From NCBI RefSeq assembly GCF_003387075.1, contig NZ_QUMQ01000001.1, positions 4,402,001 to 4,466,000 of the forward strand: a stretch of 64,000 nt of DNA. Direction: 5' to 3'. Of the stretch, positions 15,366 through 24,184 are shown piece after piece. A program made the position numbers and the translations under genes. This DNA is from Asanoa ferruginea. GTDB taxonomy: Bacteria; Actinomycetota; Actinomycetes; Mycobacteriales; Micromonosporaceae. The notes below the pieces were generated by a model. That model was not told the DNA's origin, made no database searches, and saw only the letters and a list, made by a program, of their open reading frames with translations. The stretch's first letter is position 1; each line of letters begins with the position of its first letter.

Positions 15366-16130
15366 ATGGCTCTTCATCGGATCGGCCGCACGCTCGCGGC
15401 GCTCGGGCTCGTGGCCGTCATGCTCGGCGTCAGCCCCGGCGAAGCACCGTTCAGCGTGTTGCAGATGAACCTGTGCAACAGCGGCTGGGCCGGCTGCTAC
15501 ACCGGACGGTCGGTCGCCGAGGCGGCCGCGGTCATCCGTGCGTCGAGCCCCGACGTGGTGACGCTCAACGAGATCTGCCGCGACGACGCCGAGGCGTTGG
15601 GCCGGGCCGTGGGCGCGGCCTACTCCTTCCAGCCCGCGATCGACCGCCGCATCGGCCGACCGATCCTGTGCCGCGACGGTTCGCCGTATGGCATCGGCCT
15701 GCTGGTGCGCCGGCCCGGCGCACGCGAGACGAGCGGTGCCACCTACCCGATCCAGGATCCGGGTGGCCCGGAGGGTCGGGCCTGGCTCTGCGCGGCGGCC
15801 GCGCGTGGCTTCGCCGCCTGCACCACGCACCTCGTCAGCACGAACCCGTTCATCGCCCTGGCACAGTGCCGCTATTTCTTCACGACCGTGGTCGCGGCGC
15901 TGCGCGGGCCGGTCGTGGTCGGCGGCGACTTCAACCTCGGCAACCTGTCAACGTGTCGGCCGCCCGGCGACACGGCCGAGTCGGACGGCGGCCTCCAGCA
16001 CGTGGCGATCTTCGGCGCGGCCGGCCCGCACCGGACCCGGGTGATCGACATGGCCGGGACGACGGATCACCCGGCGCTGTTGGTGGCTCTGCGCAGCACG
16101 AGCGTCGCGAACCCGAGCACGTCGCGGTAG
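15366..16130 (+). CDS. Secreted endonuclease/exonuclease/phosphatase-fold protein
   Basis: A 254-residue protein with a short hydrophobic N-terminus (TLAALGLVAVMLGVSPGEA) that reads as a signal peptide or anchor. The EEP fold is shown by VLQMNLCN (metal-binding Asn), PDVVTLNEIC (catalytic Glu), GGDFNLGN (Asp-x-Asn) and the final TDHPALLVAL (Asp-His). Substrate could be nucleic acid, phosphoinositide or sphingomyelin. ATG 15366 has GGAGG six bases upstream, so the longer frame from 15297 was not used. The 3' end overlaps the convergent methyltransferase gene by 64 bp. Confidence 0.8.
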   Translation: MALHRIGRTLAALGLVAVMLGVSPGEAPFSVLQMNLCNSGWAGCYTGRSVAEAAAVIRASSPDVVTLNEICRDDAEALGRAVGAAYSFQPAIDRRIGRPILCRDGSPYGIGLLVRRPGARETSGATYPIQDPGGPEGRAWLCAAAARGFAACTTHLVSTNPFIALAQCRYFFTTVVAALRGPVVVGGDFNLGNLSTCRPPGDTAESDGGLQHVAIFGAAGPHRTRVIDMAGTTDHPALLVALRSTSVANPSTSR

Positions 16131-16846
16131 CCGCGCAACCACCCCTCCCGGTGGGCGCGCGCGACAGCGAGCACCTCGGCCGCCTCGGGGTGACCGGGAT
16201 TGTCCAGGCCCCACCCGGTCAACGATCCGACCCAGGACCACTCGTAGTCGTTCCACTCTTCGGCGTCGCTGACGTGCGCGTAGACCGGCGTCCAGCCGTC
16301 GTGCTCGGCCGCGTCGACCAGGCCGGCCAGGTCGGTGTAGTCGCCGGGCTTCACGTCGAGCGCGGCCAGCGCCGCCGGGGTCGGCGGAACCTGCCAGAAC
16401 GCCTCGCCGACGAGCAGGATGCCGTCAGCGTTGACGTGCCGGCCGGCCTGCCGCAGGGTGCCGGCGAACCCGTCGAAGATGTGGGTCGCGCCGACACACA
16501 GCACGAGGTCGTAGTCGCCATCGGGCACATAGCTGCGTGCGTCGCGCTCGTGCAGGGTGAGCCGGTCGGCCAGGCCGCGCCCCTCGGCGGCGACGGCGGC
16601 GCGTTCGAGGACATGGGAGTTGAGGTCGACACCGTCGGCGTGGCCGTCGGGATAGTGGGCCAGGGCCTGCATCGCCCACGCCGCGTCGCCGCAGCCCAGG
16701 TCGAGGATGCGGGCGGTGGGTTCGCGGCCCGCCCGGCGCAGCAGCCGGTTGACGTTGACGCCGGAGACCGGCGCCGCGATCGGGTGGCGCGAGTGCGCGA
16801 TGCTGCTGAGCCGTTGACGGTCCACGACCCAAGTCAACACCGTCAT
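16067..16846 (-). CDS. Class I SAM-dependent methyltransferase
   Basis: A 259-residue cytoplasmic enzyme. Motif I is ARILDLGCGDAAWAM, then GVDLNSHVLERA, LTLHERDARSYVPDGDYDLVLCVGATHIF and VNADGILLVGEAFWQVPPT, the standard order of a Methyltransf_25-like fold. The C-terminal part, with EWNDYEWSWVGSL, resembles methyltransferases whose substrate is not known. The ATG at 16846 was chosen because upstream in-frame sequence is basic and non-conserved. It overlaps the end of the convergent EEP gene. Confidence 0.85.
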   Translation of the reverse strand: MTVLTWVVDRQRLSSIAHSRHPIAAPVSGVNVNRLLRRAGREPTARILDLGCGDAAWAMQALAHYPDGHADGVDLNSHVLERAAVAAEGRGLADRLTLHERDARSYVPDGDYDLVLCVGATHIFDGFAGTLRQAGRHVNADGILLVGEAFWQVPPTPAALAALDVKPGDYTDLAGLVDAAEHDGWTPVYAHVSDAEEWNDYEWSWVGSLTGWGLDNPGHPEAAEVLAVARAHREGWLRGYRDVLGFATLVLRRATNSAG

Positions 16847-16889
16847 GGCGTACGCGCTCACCTGAGTTTTTCGGCAGGTAATCGAGCGA

Positions 16890-16903
16890 ATCATTCTGAT
16901 GAT
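16890..16903. promoter_or_regulatory. ATCAT-N4-ATGAT inverted repeat
   Basis: ATCATTCTGATGAT is a 5-4-5 inverted repeat in the 180-bp gap between the divergent methyltransferase and M14 peptidase genes. It may be an operator; no regulator is suggested by the neighbours. Confidence 0.3.
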
Positions 16904-17028
16904 CCGCAAACGAAGGCTCAAGAGTTTCTCAAGATCGTTGCGATCGGCCCGTGAGGACAGTCAGGCTGACCGACACCGATGGCTTGATCTAGCAGTTGCC
17001 CCCGGGGTCCCCCCAACCTGGAGGATTC

Positions 17029-19131
17029 ATGAAACGACGACGGTCTACCGTCATCGCCCTCTCCGCCTTGCTCGCTGCCAGTTTCGCTCCGTTCGTGTCG
17101 TCCACCTCGGCGTTCGCGGCGGAGCCCAACCAGGTCACCAACCTCTCGATCACCCAGGCCGACGGGTTCGCCACCGTCGCCTGGACCCCGGTTGAGGGCG
17201 CCACCGACTACCAGATCGAGCGCACCGCGGTGGACGCCGCGAACGCGCCGACCGGCAACCCGACCATCGTCGGCGTATGGCGGCCGAACCGTCAGATCAA
17301 CAACGAGAAGCCCACCTTCGCCGACTCCGGGTTCAACCCCGGTGACCGGTTCGAATGGCGGGTACGGGCCCGGATCGGCACCGCCGAGCAGCCCTACTCG
17401 ACGCCGGTCTTCGACTCGACCCGCGAGCCCTGGGGTGACCTGAACACTCCCGGCCAGAACCTGCGTACCCAGTGGGAGACCACCCACGCGGCGCAGTTCA
17501 CCAGCGACGTCAACGAGTACGCGTACACCGCGGCCGTCGACGAGGCGAGCGACCGCGTGCGCGTCGTCGAGCTCGGCCGCACCGTGCTGGGTCGCCCGAT
17601 CAACATGTTCGTCATCGGTTACCCGACCCCGCCGGCCACCGCCGCCGCGGTCGCGGCCACCTCGCCGCTGGCCGTCAACTGCAACGTGCACGGCAACGAG
17701 CCCGGTGACCGCGAGGCCTGCCTGATCATGGCTCGCCAGCTCGCGTTCTCCAACGACGCCCGCACGCTCAACCTGCTCAAGGGCACGACCGTGCTGATCG
17801 TCCCGACGATCAACGGCGACGGCCGGGCCGCCAACACCCGGGGCAACTCGACCGGGCAGGACCTCAACCGCGACTACTCGCTGATCCGCCAGCCGGAGAC
17901 CGCGGCGTACGTGCGGATGCTGCGCGACTACCGCCCGGTTGCCGGCTACGACGGTCACGAGTTCGGCAACAGCCAGGCCGGTGACCTGCCGATGCTGCCG
18001 CCGCGTCACCAGAACGTGGCCCAGCCGATCTACGACGAGTCGCTCGACATGATCGAGAACCACATGTACGTCGAGGGCGCGAAGAGCGGCTGGTGGCCGT
18101 GCCCCTACGGCTGCCAGAACGGCGGCAGTGTTGGCCTGTCGGAGGAGACCATCCTCCGCAACACCCTGGGTCTGAAGAACACCATCAACTCGCTGCTGGA
18201 GCTGCGTAGCTCCGGTGGCCAGACCCGCCCCGACGAGGGCAACGCGGCCAACAACCGGCGCCGCAAGACGTTCTCCGCGCTGTGGACGTTCAACTCGTTC
18301 ATGGACTACCACCACGCGCAGCTCGGCGACATCAAGAAGGCGCGGACCGAGGCGATCGAGTGGCAGGCCGGCAACTCCGGCCGGATCGTCTTCCGCGGCT
18401 CGCGGATCATCCCGGCGCACCCCGCGCCGCACCCGGGTGAGGCACCGCCGCCGGCCGACCAGCCGGACGCGAGCGACATCCTCGACAACGCGCCGTGTGC
18501 CTACAAGCTCACCGAGGCGCAATACACCGGTGCCCGCACCGACGGCCCCGGTGGCGTCGGCGCGACCGTGGCACAGCGGATCGCCGACCACGGCTGGAAG
18601 GTCGTCAAGGTGGCCGACGGCTACATCGTGCCGCTGGCCCAGCCGGAGCGTGGTCTCATCCCGCTGCTGCTCGACGAGCAGGGCGCTGAGGAATGGGTCT
18701 CCGGCGAACGGGTCTACCCGACTCTGACCGGCCGCCACAACGGCCCGCTGACCGTCTCCGGCTTCGCCTGCATCGAGGACGCGACGATCAACGGCCCGGT
18801 CAACGTTCGTCCGGGTGCGACCCTGGTCGCCACCCACACGACGATCAGCGGTCCGGTCAACGCCGCCAACACGGCTGGTGTCTTCTTCGGCGACAGCACG
18901 GTGCGCGGCCCGCTCCAGGTCGCCAACACCAACGGCCCGGTGACGGTCATCGGCACGCAGGTGTCGGGCCCGGTCAACCTGGCCAACAACACCGGTGGTG
19001 GCGCGCCCTACCTGGCCGGCAACAGCATCAGCGGCCCGCTGAGCTGCTCGGGCAACAGCCCGGCGCCGACCAACCTCGAGGTCCGCAACTCGGTCAACGG
19101 ACCGAAGGCGGGTCAGTGCGCGACACTGTGA
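17029..19131 (+). CDS. Secreted M14-family zinc carboxypeptidase
   Basis: A 700-residue exported peptidase. The signal peptide (MKRRRSTVIALSALLAASF) ends near AFA-A at 30-31. Residues 33-130 look like a fibronectin type III module (ITQADGFATVAWTPVEGATDYQIER). The M14 domain follows from about 150: zinc ligands His221 and Glu224 in NVHGNEPG, substrate-binding NR in DLNRDYS (280-281), third ligand likely His310 in YDGHEFG, and SEETILRNT downstream. The last 115 residues (from about 586) are short repeats with I-S/N-G-P-V-N, suggesting a beta-solenoid tail. GGAGGA precedes ATG 17029. A strong terminator follows. Confidence 0.9.
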   Translation: MKRRRSTVIALSALLAASFAPFVSSTSAFAAEPNQVTNLSITQADGFATVAWTPVEGATDYQIERTAVDAANAPTGNPTIVGVWRPNRQINNEKPTFADSGFNPGDRFEWRVRARIGTAEQPYSTPVFDSTREPWGDLNTPGQNLRTQWETTHAAQFTSDVNEYAYTAAVDEASDRVRVVELGRTVLGRPINMFVIGYPTPPATAAAVAATSPLAVNCNVHGNEPGDREACLIMARQLAFSNDARTLNLLKGTTVLIVPTINGDGRAANTRGNSTGQDLNRDYSLIRQPETAAYVRMLRDYRPVAGYDGHEFGNSQAGDLPMLPPRHQNVAQPIYDESLDMIENHMYVEGAKSGWWPCPYGCQNGGSVGLSEETILRNTLGLKNTINSLLELRSSGGQTRPDEGNAANNRRRKTFSALWTFNSFMDYHHAQLGDIKKARTEAIEWQAGNSGRIVFRGSRIIPAHPAPHPGEAPPPADQPDASDILDNAPCAYKLTEAQYTGARTDGPGGVGATVAQRIADHGWKVVKVADGYIVPLAQPERGLIPLLLDEQGAEEWVSGERVYPTLTGRHNGPLTVSGFACIEDATINGPVNVRPGATLVATHTTISGPVNAANTAGVFFGDSTVRGPLQVANTNGPVTVIGTQVSGPVNLANNTGGGAPYLAGNSISGPLSCSGNSPAPTNLEVRNSVNGPKAGQCATL

Positions 19132-19154
19132 CGTCGCACTGACATAGAAATCGT

Positions 19155-19198
19155 TCGCACCGGCGGGTCGGACCGGGACCCCCGGCCCGCCGGTGCGA
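19155..19198 (+). terminator. Stem-loop terminator after the M14 peptidase gene
   Basis: TCGCACCGGCGGG (19155-19167) pairs perfectly over 13 bp with CCCGCCGGTGCGA (19186-19198). It separates the peptidase gene from the fasciclin lipoprotein gene on the same strand. Confidence 0.75.
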
Positions 19199-19224
19199 CG
19201 CCCCCAGTTCGTCTGGAGACTCTC

Positions 19225-19848
19225 ATGTGGACTGTCCTGCCCCGCCGCACAGCGCTCGCGCTGACCGCGGCGGCCGCGCTGTTGGTGACCGCGGGCTGCA
19301 CCGGCTCGGCCGAGGGCAAGGCGGAGGCTGGGGTGCAGGGCCCGCTCTGCGACGCGTTGCCCAGCGGCACCGAGCCCGGCAACCCGACCGCGCTGGCCAC
19401 CGAGCCGGTCGACAGCGCGCTGACCTGGATCACCGTGCTGACGACGTTCGAGGGCGCGATGCGGGCCTCCGACCTGCTGCCCGAGCTCAAGGGCAAGTCC
19501 GGGATCACCGTGTTCGCGCCGAGCGACGACGCGTTCGCCGCGAAGTTCTCCAGCGACAACCTCGACGAACTGATGATCAAAGACAAGGACACGTTGCGTA
19601 CGCTGCTCCGCGCGCACGTCGTCGACCGGTCGCTGAGCCTGGCTGAGCTGCGTGACGCCGGCTCGGTCAAGACGCTCGACGGGACCACCCTCACGGTGAC
19701 CGCGGCCGACTCGATGGCCCGGATCGGCCCCGACGCGCAGACCGTGTGTGCCGACTACCGGATCGCCAACGGCCGCATCCACATCATCAACCACGTGCTC
19801 GGCAACCTGCCGACCACCGCGGGCACGGGCAGCGACCCCGGGCACTGA
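19225..19848 (+). CDS. Fasciclin-domain lipoprotein
   Basis: A 207-residue surface protein. The N-terminus LALTAAAALLVTAGC is a lipoprotein signal with Cys near residue 28. The fasciclin (FAS1) fold is evident from LTWITVLTTFEGAM, LKGKSGITVFAPSDDAFAAKF, LLRAHVVDRSLSL, TLDGTTLTVT and the closing NGRIHIINHVLGNL, in normal order and length. FAS1 proteins mediate adhesion or act as accessory envelope proteins. ATG 19225 lies shortly after the terminator at 19198, so it has its own promoter or escapes termination. Confidence 0.88.
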   Translation: MWTVLPRRTALALTAAAALLVTAGCTGSAEGKAEAGVQGPLCDALPSGTEPGNPTALATEPVDSALTWITVLTTFEGAMRASDLLPELKGKSGITVFAPSDDAFAAKFSSDNLDELMIKDKDTLRTLLRAHVVDRSLSLAELRDAGSVKTLDGTTLTVTAADSMARIGPDAQTVCADYRIANGRIHIINHVLGNLPTTAGTGSDPGH

Positions 19849-19888
19849 ACGCGGGTATAAACGCGCCGATCGCGGGCACGGGCTGGCT

Positions 19889-20866
19889 ATGGAGTACTAC
19901 CTCGACCCGGAGCTCGCGGCGATGTTCGCGGGCGGCTTCCCGCGGACGGATCTCGCCGACCTGGCCACGGCCCGGAAGAACAGCGCAGCGGCACGGGAGC
20001 GGCTGCCGAGGTATGAGTCGCGGCGAGCGGTCACCGTGACCGACGTGGTGCTGCCGGGATACCAGCGCGACGATGGTGTGGGTGGGCGGCTCTATCGGCC
20101 CGACGGGGTCGCGGGGCCGTTGCCGGGCCTGATCTACCTCTTCGGCGGGGCGTTCGCGCTGGGCTCCATCGACGCGATCGACGGCCGGGCGCGGCAGATC
20201 GTCGACCGGGTCGACGTCACCGTGCTCACGGTCGCCTACCGGCGTGCGCCGGAACATCCCTATCCGGCGGCGCTCGACGACGCGTACGCGGCGCTGCTCT
20301 GGATTTCCGGCGCACCGGACATCGACCCCGCACGGGTCGGCGTGCTCGGTGAGAGTGCCGGCGGAGGGCTGGCCGCCGCGCTGGCCCTGATCACCCGCGA
20401 CCGCGGCGGGCCGCGGCTGATCGCCCAGTTTCTCGACGCGCCCACCATCGACGACCGGCTGACCAGCCGGTCCATCCGGACGCTGACCGACGTGCCGGTC
20501 TGGCAGCCGCGCAACTCGCTCTACAGCTGGCGCTACTACCTGCGGGGCACCGCCGAGCCGGGCGCCGCCTACGTGCCCATCTACGCGGCGCCGGCCCGCG
20601 CGTCGGTGGACGCGTTGGCCGGCCTGCCGCCGGCGTACGTGACGTCCTATGAGGTCGATCCGACCCGCGACGAGGGCCTCGACTACGGCGTCTCCCTCAT
20701 CCGCGCCGGCGTGCCGACCGAGTTGCACAGCTATCCGGGCGCGGTGCACGTCACCCACTCGATTCCCGGCACGGCCATCGGCGCTCGGATGACCGACGAT
20801 CGGATGGCCGCGATCGAGCGCCTGCTCAAGCCCGGCGCCTTCGTCGCGGTGGTCAGTGAGAGCTAG
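19889..20866 (+). CDS. Alpha/beta hydrolase, HSL (fold-3) esterase type
   Basis: A 325-residue putative esterase. The nucleophile elbow is GESAGGGLAAAL (Ser near residue 155), preceded by the family's VTVLTVAYRRAPEHPYPAALDD block. The acid lies in YEVDPTRDEGLDYG and the His in PGAVHVTHS. The oxyanion loop, usually HGGGF/W, reads LFGGAFALGS here, with the first His replaced by Phe. ATG 19889 fits the normal N-terminus (YYLDPELAAMF). It is 40 bp after the fasciclin gene and convergent with the pentapeptide gene, overlapping it by 14 bp. Confidence 0.85.
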   Translation: MEYYLDPELAAMFAGGFPRTDLADLATARKNSAAARERLPRYESRRAVTVTDVVLPGYQRDDGVGGRLYRPDGVAGPLPGLIYLFGGAFALGSIDAIDGRARQIVDRVDVTVLTVAYRRAPEHPYPAALDDAYAALLWISGAPDIDPARVGVLGESAGGGLAAALALITRDRGGPRLIAQFLDAPTIDDRLTSRSIRTLTDVPVWQPRNSLYSWRYYLRGTAEPGAAYVPIYAAPARASVDALAGLPPAYVTSYEVDPTRDEGLDYGVSLIRAGVPTELHSYPGAVHVTHSIPGTAIGARMTDDRMAAIERLLKPGAFVAVVSES

Positions 20867-21515
20867 CTTCGATCGTGATACCCAGCGCCGCCGCGAAGGT
20901 GTGTGACAGGGCCGCCAGGTCGGGCGCCGAGATGGTCGAGCCGGCCAGGCTGGTGACGCCGCCGAGGCCGGCCAGGTCGCACGCGGCGAAGCGGGTGCCG
21001 GCGCAGTTGGCGTTGGAGAGTTGGGCGCCGGTCAGGTCGCACCCGACGAACTCGGCGCGGCGCAGGTCGGCGTTGGTGAAGTCGGCGCCGGACAGGTTGC
21101 AGTCGACGAACCGCACGTGCGCGAACGAGGTGAAGCGGAACGCCACCAGGTTGGCGCGGCAGTCGGCGAACGTCACCTCGCGCAGCGTGCCGGCGGCCCA
21201 CTGGGCGCCGGTCAGTCGCACGTCCGCGAGGCGTACCCGAAGCATGGTTGGCTTGTTGAACCGGCTGTTGGCCCAGTCACCCTGGTCGGCGACGCAATCG
21301 GTGAAGCGCGGCTGGTCGAGCACCGTGGCCGCCAGGCTGGTGCGCTCGAAGCGGCACTGGTCGAACTCGACCACGTCGGCTTCCTGACCGGAGAGGTCGC
21401 GGCCGGCGAAGCGGAGCCGGCGGAAGAGCGCCTCGTGTTCGAGGTCGTCGTCGGTGTCGGCGAGGGTCGGCAGTTGCGGCTCGCGGAGAGCGGGACGACC
21501 GGGCACGCCGACCAC
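20853..21515 (-). CDS. Pentapeptide-repeat protein
   Basis: A 220-residue soluble protein. From about residue 48 to 180 it contains A-D/N-L-x-x repeats such as FDQCRFERTSLAATVL, VRLADVRLTGAQW, VRFVDCNLSGADFTNADLRRAEFVGCDLTGAQLSNANC, forming a right-handed quadrilateral beta-helix. Some members mimic DNA and protect gyrase from quinolones, but most have no known role and nothing here points to a specific one. The start is GTG 21515. It is followed after seven bases by the HelD gene's far end on the same strand. Confidence 0.88.
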   Translation of the reverse strand: MVGVPGRPALREPQLPTLADTDDDLEHEALFRRLRFAGRDLSGQEADVVEFDQCRFERTSLAATVLDQPRFTDCVADQGDWANSRFNKPTMLRVRLADVRLTGAQWAAGTLREVTFADCRANLVAFRFTSFAHVRFVDCNLSGADFTNADLRRAEFVGCDLTGAQLSNANCAGTRFAACDLAGLGGVTSLAGSTISAPDLAALSHTFAAALGITIEASSH

Positions 21516-21522
21516 CGTAACC

Positions 21523-23463
21523 TCAGCCGGCGATCGACCGGGGGAGGGGGCGGTGGTGCAGGATGTCGAGGCGGGACACGGCCCGGGTCAGCACCACATA
21601 GAGCCGGTGCGGGCCGCGCGGCTCGGCGGCCACGATGTCGGCGGGCTCGACGACCACGACGTGGTCATACTCCAGGCCCTTGGCGAGGCTCGCCGGCAGC
21701 ACCGTCACCCGGGGGTCCGGGGTGAGTGCTTTTTCGAGGCCGGCGACCGCCGCGTCCGCCGCGATGACGCCGATCGAGCCCGGCTGGCGCAGCGCCGTCC
21801 GGACCGCCTCGACCGTCGCGGCGGCCAGGTCGTCGACCCGCTCGATCCGGAGCACGCCGTCGTCGCGGACCGGCCGGGTCGCCGGCACGTCGACGTCGAG
21901 CGCCGCCAGCAGCCGGTTGGCGAGCGGCACCACCGCCGCCGACACCCGGAAGCCGGCGGTCAGCGCGATCACCGGGGTGCCGGGCTTGCCGAGGTGGGCG
22001 AGTTGGCTGGGCCAGTCGGTGGCGGCCCACGCGGTGGTGCCCTGGGCCAGGTCGCCGAGCACCGTGAGCGAGCCGTGGGTGCTGCGCCGCGCGACCGCCC
22101 GGCACTGCATCGGGGAGAGGTCCTGTGCCTCGTCGACGATCACGTGCCCGTAGCGCGGCGGATGGTCGATCAGCCCGGCGACCTCGTCGACGAGCAGCAG
22201 GTCGGCCGGCGTCCACCGGGGTGTCCGGCGCAGGATCGCCGCCTGCTCCGCGGCGTCGAGGACCCCGTCCGCGGCATCGGCCAGCGCGGCCGGGTCACTC
22301 AGCAGGGTGGCGACGAGCCGTTCCGGGCGTACGGGCGGCCAGAGGTGGTCGACGACGTCGCGGACCGCCCGGCTGCGACCGATCCGCTGGGCCCAGGCGG
22401 CACCGAGTTCGAGGCCGCGCAACTCGGCCTGGCGGCGGAGCCGGTCGACGATCCGGGAGCGCAGCCGTTCCCGCCCGATCCCGTAGAGCGGCGACTCGTG
22501 CCAGATCTGTGCCATCAGCCCGGCCAGCACGCCTTCGGACACGCGCCAGCGGAACGAGCCGTCGGGCACCGCCAGCGGCCCGGTCGGCTCGCCGAGGCCG
22601 GCGTAGAGAGCGCGGCTGAGCACGGTCGCCATCCGGGCGTCGTGCTTGACCGCGGCCGCCGCATCCGTGTCCATCGTGGAGGCTCGTCGGTAGGCGAGGA
22701 GCTGGTCGAGCGTGCGCTGCTCGACGTCGACCTCGCCGAGCGCGGGCAGCACCGCGCCGATGTAGGACAGGAACGCCGAGTTGGGCCCGAGCACCAGCAC
22801 GCCGCCGCGGGCCAGCCGCTGCCGGTGCGCGTAGAGCAGGTAGGCCGCCCGGTGCAGGCCGACGGCGGTCTTCCCGGTGCCCGGTGCGCCCTGCACGCAC
22901 AGCGACGCCCCCAGGTCGGCGCGGACCAACTCGTCCTGGTCGGGCTGGATGGTCGCGACGATGTCGCGCATCGGGCCGACCCGGGGCCGCAGGATCTCCT
23001 CGGTGAGCAGGCGGCTGGTCGTGTCGTGGTCGAGGGGCTCGTCTTCGAAGCCGGTCAGCTCGCCCCGGACCGACCAGCCGTAGCGCCGGCGGACGGCGAC
23101 ACCGAGCCGGTCGCGGGCGCTGGCCCGGTAGAACGCCCGCGACACCGGTGCCCGCCAGTCGACGACGAGCGGCTCCTCGGGCGGCTCGGCCACGTGCCGG
23201 CGGCCGATGTAGTAGCGCTGCCCCCGGTGCTCGCCCTCGCCGAACGAGAGGCGGCCGAAGAACAGCGGGCCGTCGGGCTCCGCCGCCAGTTCCTTGGCGT
23301 AGGTGCGCAGCATCCGGCCGAGCGTCTCGGCGGTGTAGCGGTCACCGGCGACCTGGGCGCCGGTGGCGACCCGCAGCCGGGCGGTGTCGAGCATCCGCGC
23401 CAACACGGCCCGCGAAGCGGCGAGATGTGCCCGCTCCTCGGCGAGCTGGCTGTCGAGGCTCAC
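21523..23463 (-). CDS. helD: HelD-family UvrD-like ATPase (RNA polymerase recycling factor type)
   Basis: A 646-residue superfamily-1 helicase-like protein. A helical N-terminus (VSLDSQLAEERAHLAASR) is followed by YYIGRRHV and VVDWRAPVSRAFYRA, typical of HelD. Walker A is QGAPGTGKTAVGLHR (192-199), and Walker B is VIVDEAQDLSPMQ; the final GLEYDHVVVVEP and LYVVLTRA are SF1 motifs V and VI. HelD proteins dislodge RNA polymerase from DNA and in some actinobacteria confer rifamycin tolerance. GTG 23463 follows GGAGGATGG; a TTGACA/CGGTTA promoter with 17-bp spacing lies at 23482-23510. Confidence 0.88.
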   Translation of the reverse strand: MSLDSQLAEERAHLAASRAVLARMLDTARLRVATGAQVAGDRYTAETLGRMLRTYAKELAAEPDGPLFFGRLSFGEGEHRGQRYYIGRRHVAEPPEEPLVVDWRAPVSRAFYRASARDRLGVAVRRRYGWSVRGELTGFEDEPLDHDTTSRLLTEEILRPRVGPMRDIVATIQPDQDELVRADLGASLCVQGAPGTGKTAVGLHRAAYLLYAHRQRLARGGVLVLGPNSAFLSYIGAVLPALGEVDVEQRTLDQLLAYRRASTMDTDAAAAVKHDARMATVLSRALYAGLGEPTGPLAVPDGSFRWRVSEGVLAGLMAQIWHESPLYGIGRERLRSRIVDRLRRQAELRGLELGAAWAQRIGRSRAVRDVVDHLWPPVRPERLVATLLSDPAALADAADGVLDAAEQAAILRRTPRWTPADLLLVDEVAGLIDHPPRYGHVIVDEAQDLSPMQCRAVARRSTHGSLTVLGDLAQGTTAWAATDWPSQLAHLGKPGTPVIALTAGFRVSAAVVPLANRLLAALDVDVPATRPVRDDGVLRIERVDDLAAATVEAVRTALRQPGSIGVIAADAAVAGLEKALTPDPRVTVLPASLAKGLEYDHVVVVEPADIVAAEPRGPHRLYVVLTRAVSRLDILHHRPLPRSIAG

Positions 23464-23481
23464 AGGCCATCCTCCAATGCT

Positions 23482-23544
23482 TAACCGAGTAAAGAATACG
23501 ACCTTGTCAAGAATTTGCCCAAGGCAATTGGGTGCGGATAGGCT
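23482..23544. promoter_or_regulatory. Divergent helD / tetR promoter region with overlapping inverted repeats
   Basis: On the minus strand TTGACA (23505-23510) and CGGTTA (23482-23487) have a 17-bp spacer and face helD. On the plus strand TTGCCC (23515-23520) and TAGGCT (23539-23544) could drive tetR, whose transcript would be almost leaderless. Overlapping repeats TTGCC-CAA-GGCAA (23515-23527) and CCCAA-GGCAA-TTGGG (23518-23532) cover the plus-strand -35. Confidence 0.5.
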
Positions 23545-23551
23545 CAACCGC

Positions 23552-24175
23552 GTGACCGAACAGGCGGGGCTCCGCGAGCGCAAGCGGCAGCGCACCCACG
23601 ACACGATCTCGGCGGCCGCGATCGCGCTCTTCCTGGAGCGCGGGTTCGATGCCGTTCCGGTGGCCGATGTCGCGGCGGCGGCCGAGGTGTCGAAGCCGAC
23701 CCTGTTCAAATACTTCCCGACCAAGGAAGACCTGGTGCTGCACCGGATCGCCGACCACAGCGGCGAGTCCGCCCGGGTGGTCGCCGGGCGGGCCGCCGGT
23801 GAGCGGCCGCTGGCCGCCCTCCGCCGGCACTTCCTCGACGGGCTGCGCGACCGCGACCCGGTGACCGGGCTCAACGACCACCCCCAGGTGCTGGCCTACC
23901 ACCGGATGGTGTTCGAGACGCCGAGCCTGGCCGCCCGGGTGGCCAGCTACACCGAGGCCGACGAGGCGGCGCTGGCCGGCGCGCTCGACCCGCGCGGCGG
24001 CCTCACCGCCCGCCTGGCCGCCGGCCAGGTCCTGGTCGTCCAGCGGATCCTGGCCCGCGACAACTGGCACCGGCTGATCGGGGGCCGCACCGCGGCCCAG
24101 GTCTACCGGCCGGCGGTCACAGCCGCCAACCGGGCTTTCGATCAGCTCGGGTCAGGACTGGCGGGTTCGTGGTAG
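23552..24175 (+). CDS. TetR/AcrR family transcriptional regulator
   Basis: A 207-residue regulator. The helix-turn-helix is RTHDTISAAAIALFLERGFDAVPVADVAAAAEVSKPTLFKYFPTKEDLV (residues about 14-62), followed by a ligand domain of the MftR-like group. It is divergent from helD, and its promoter has overlapping inverted repeats that may be its operator, so it could control helD, itself, and the downstream SnoaL-like gene (9 bp away). GTG 23552 starts the conserved region; longer in-frame extension overlaps helD and is not used. Confidence 0.88.
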   Translation: MTEQAGLRERKRQRTHDTISAAAIALFLERGFDAVPVADVAAAAEVSKPTLFKYFPTKEDLVLHRIADHSGESARVVAGRAAGERPLAALRRHFLDGLRDRDPVTGLNDHPQVLAYHRMVFETPSLAARVASYTEADEAALAGALDPRGGLTARLAAGQVLVVQRILARDNWHRLIGGRTAAQVYRPAVTAANRAFDQLGSGLAGSW

Positions 24176-24184
24176 GCATGAACG

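Noticed and set aside
16918-19845. A 975-residue minus-strand frame
   Set aside because: It is antisense to the M14 peptidase and fasciclin genes, both of which have clear family motifs, and has none of its own.
20853-21515. Quinolone-resistance pentapeptide protein (Qnr/MfpA)
   Set aside because: The repeats are shorter and less regular than in those proteins, and no functional hint is present.
21454-23484. A 676-residue plus-strand frame
   Set aside because: It is the antisense shadow of helD, which has Walker A, DEAQD and all SF1 motifs.
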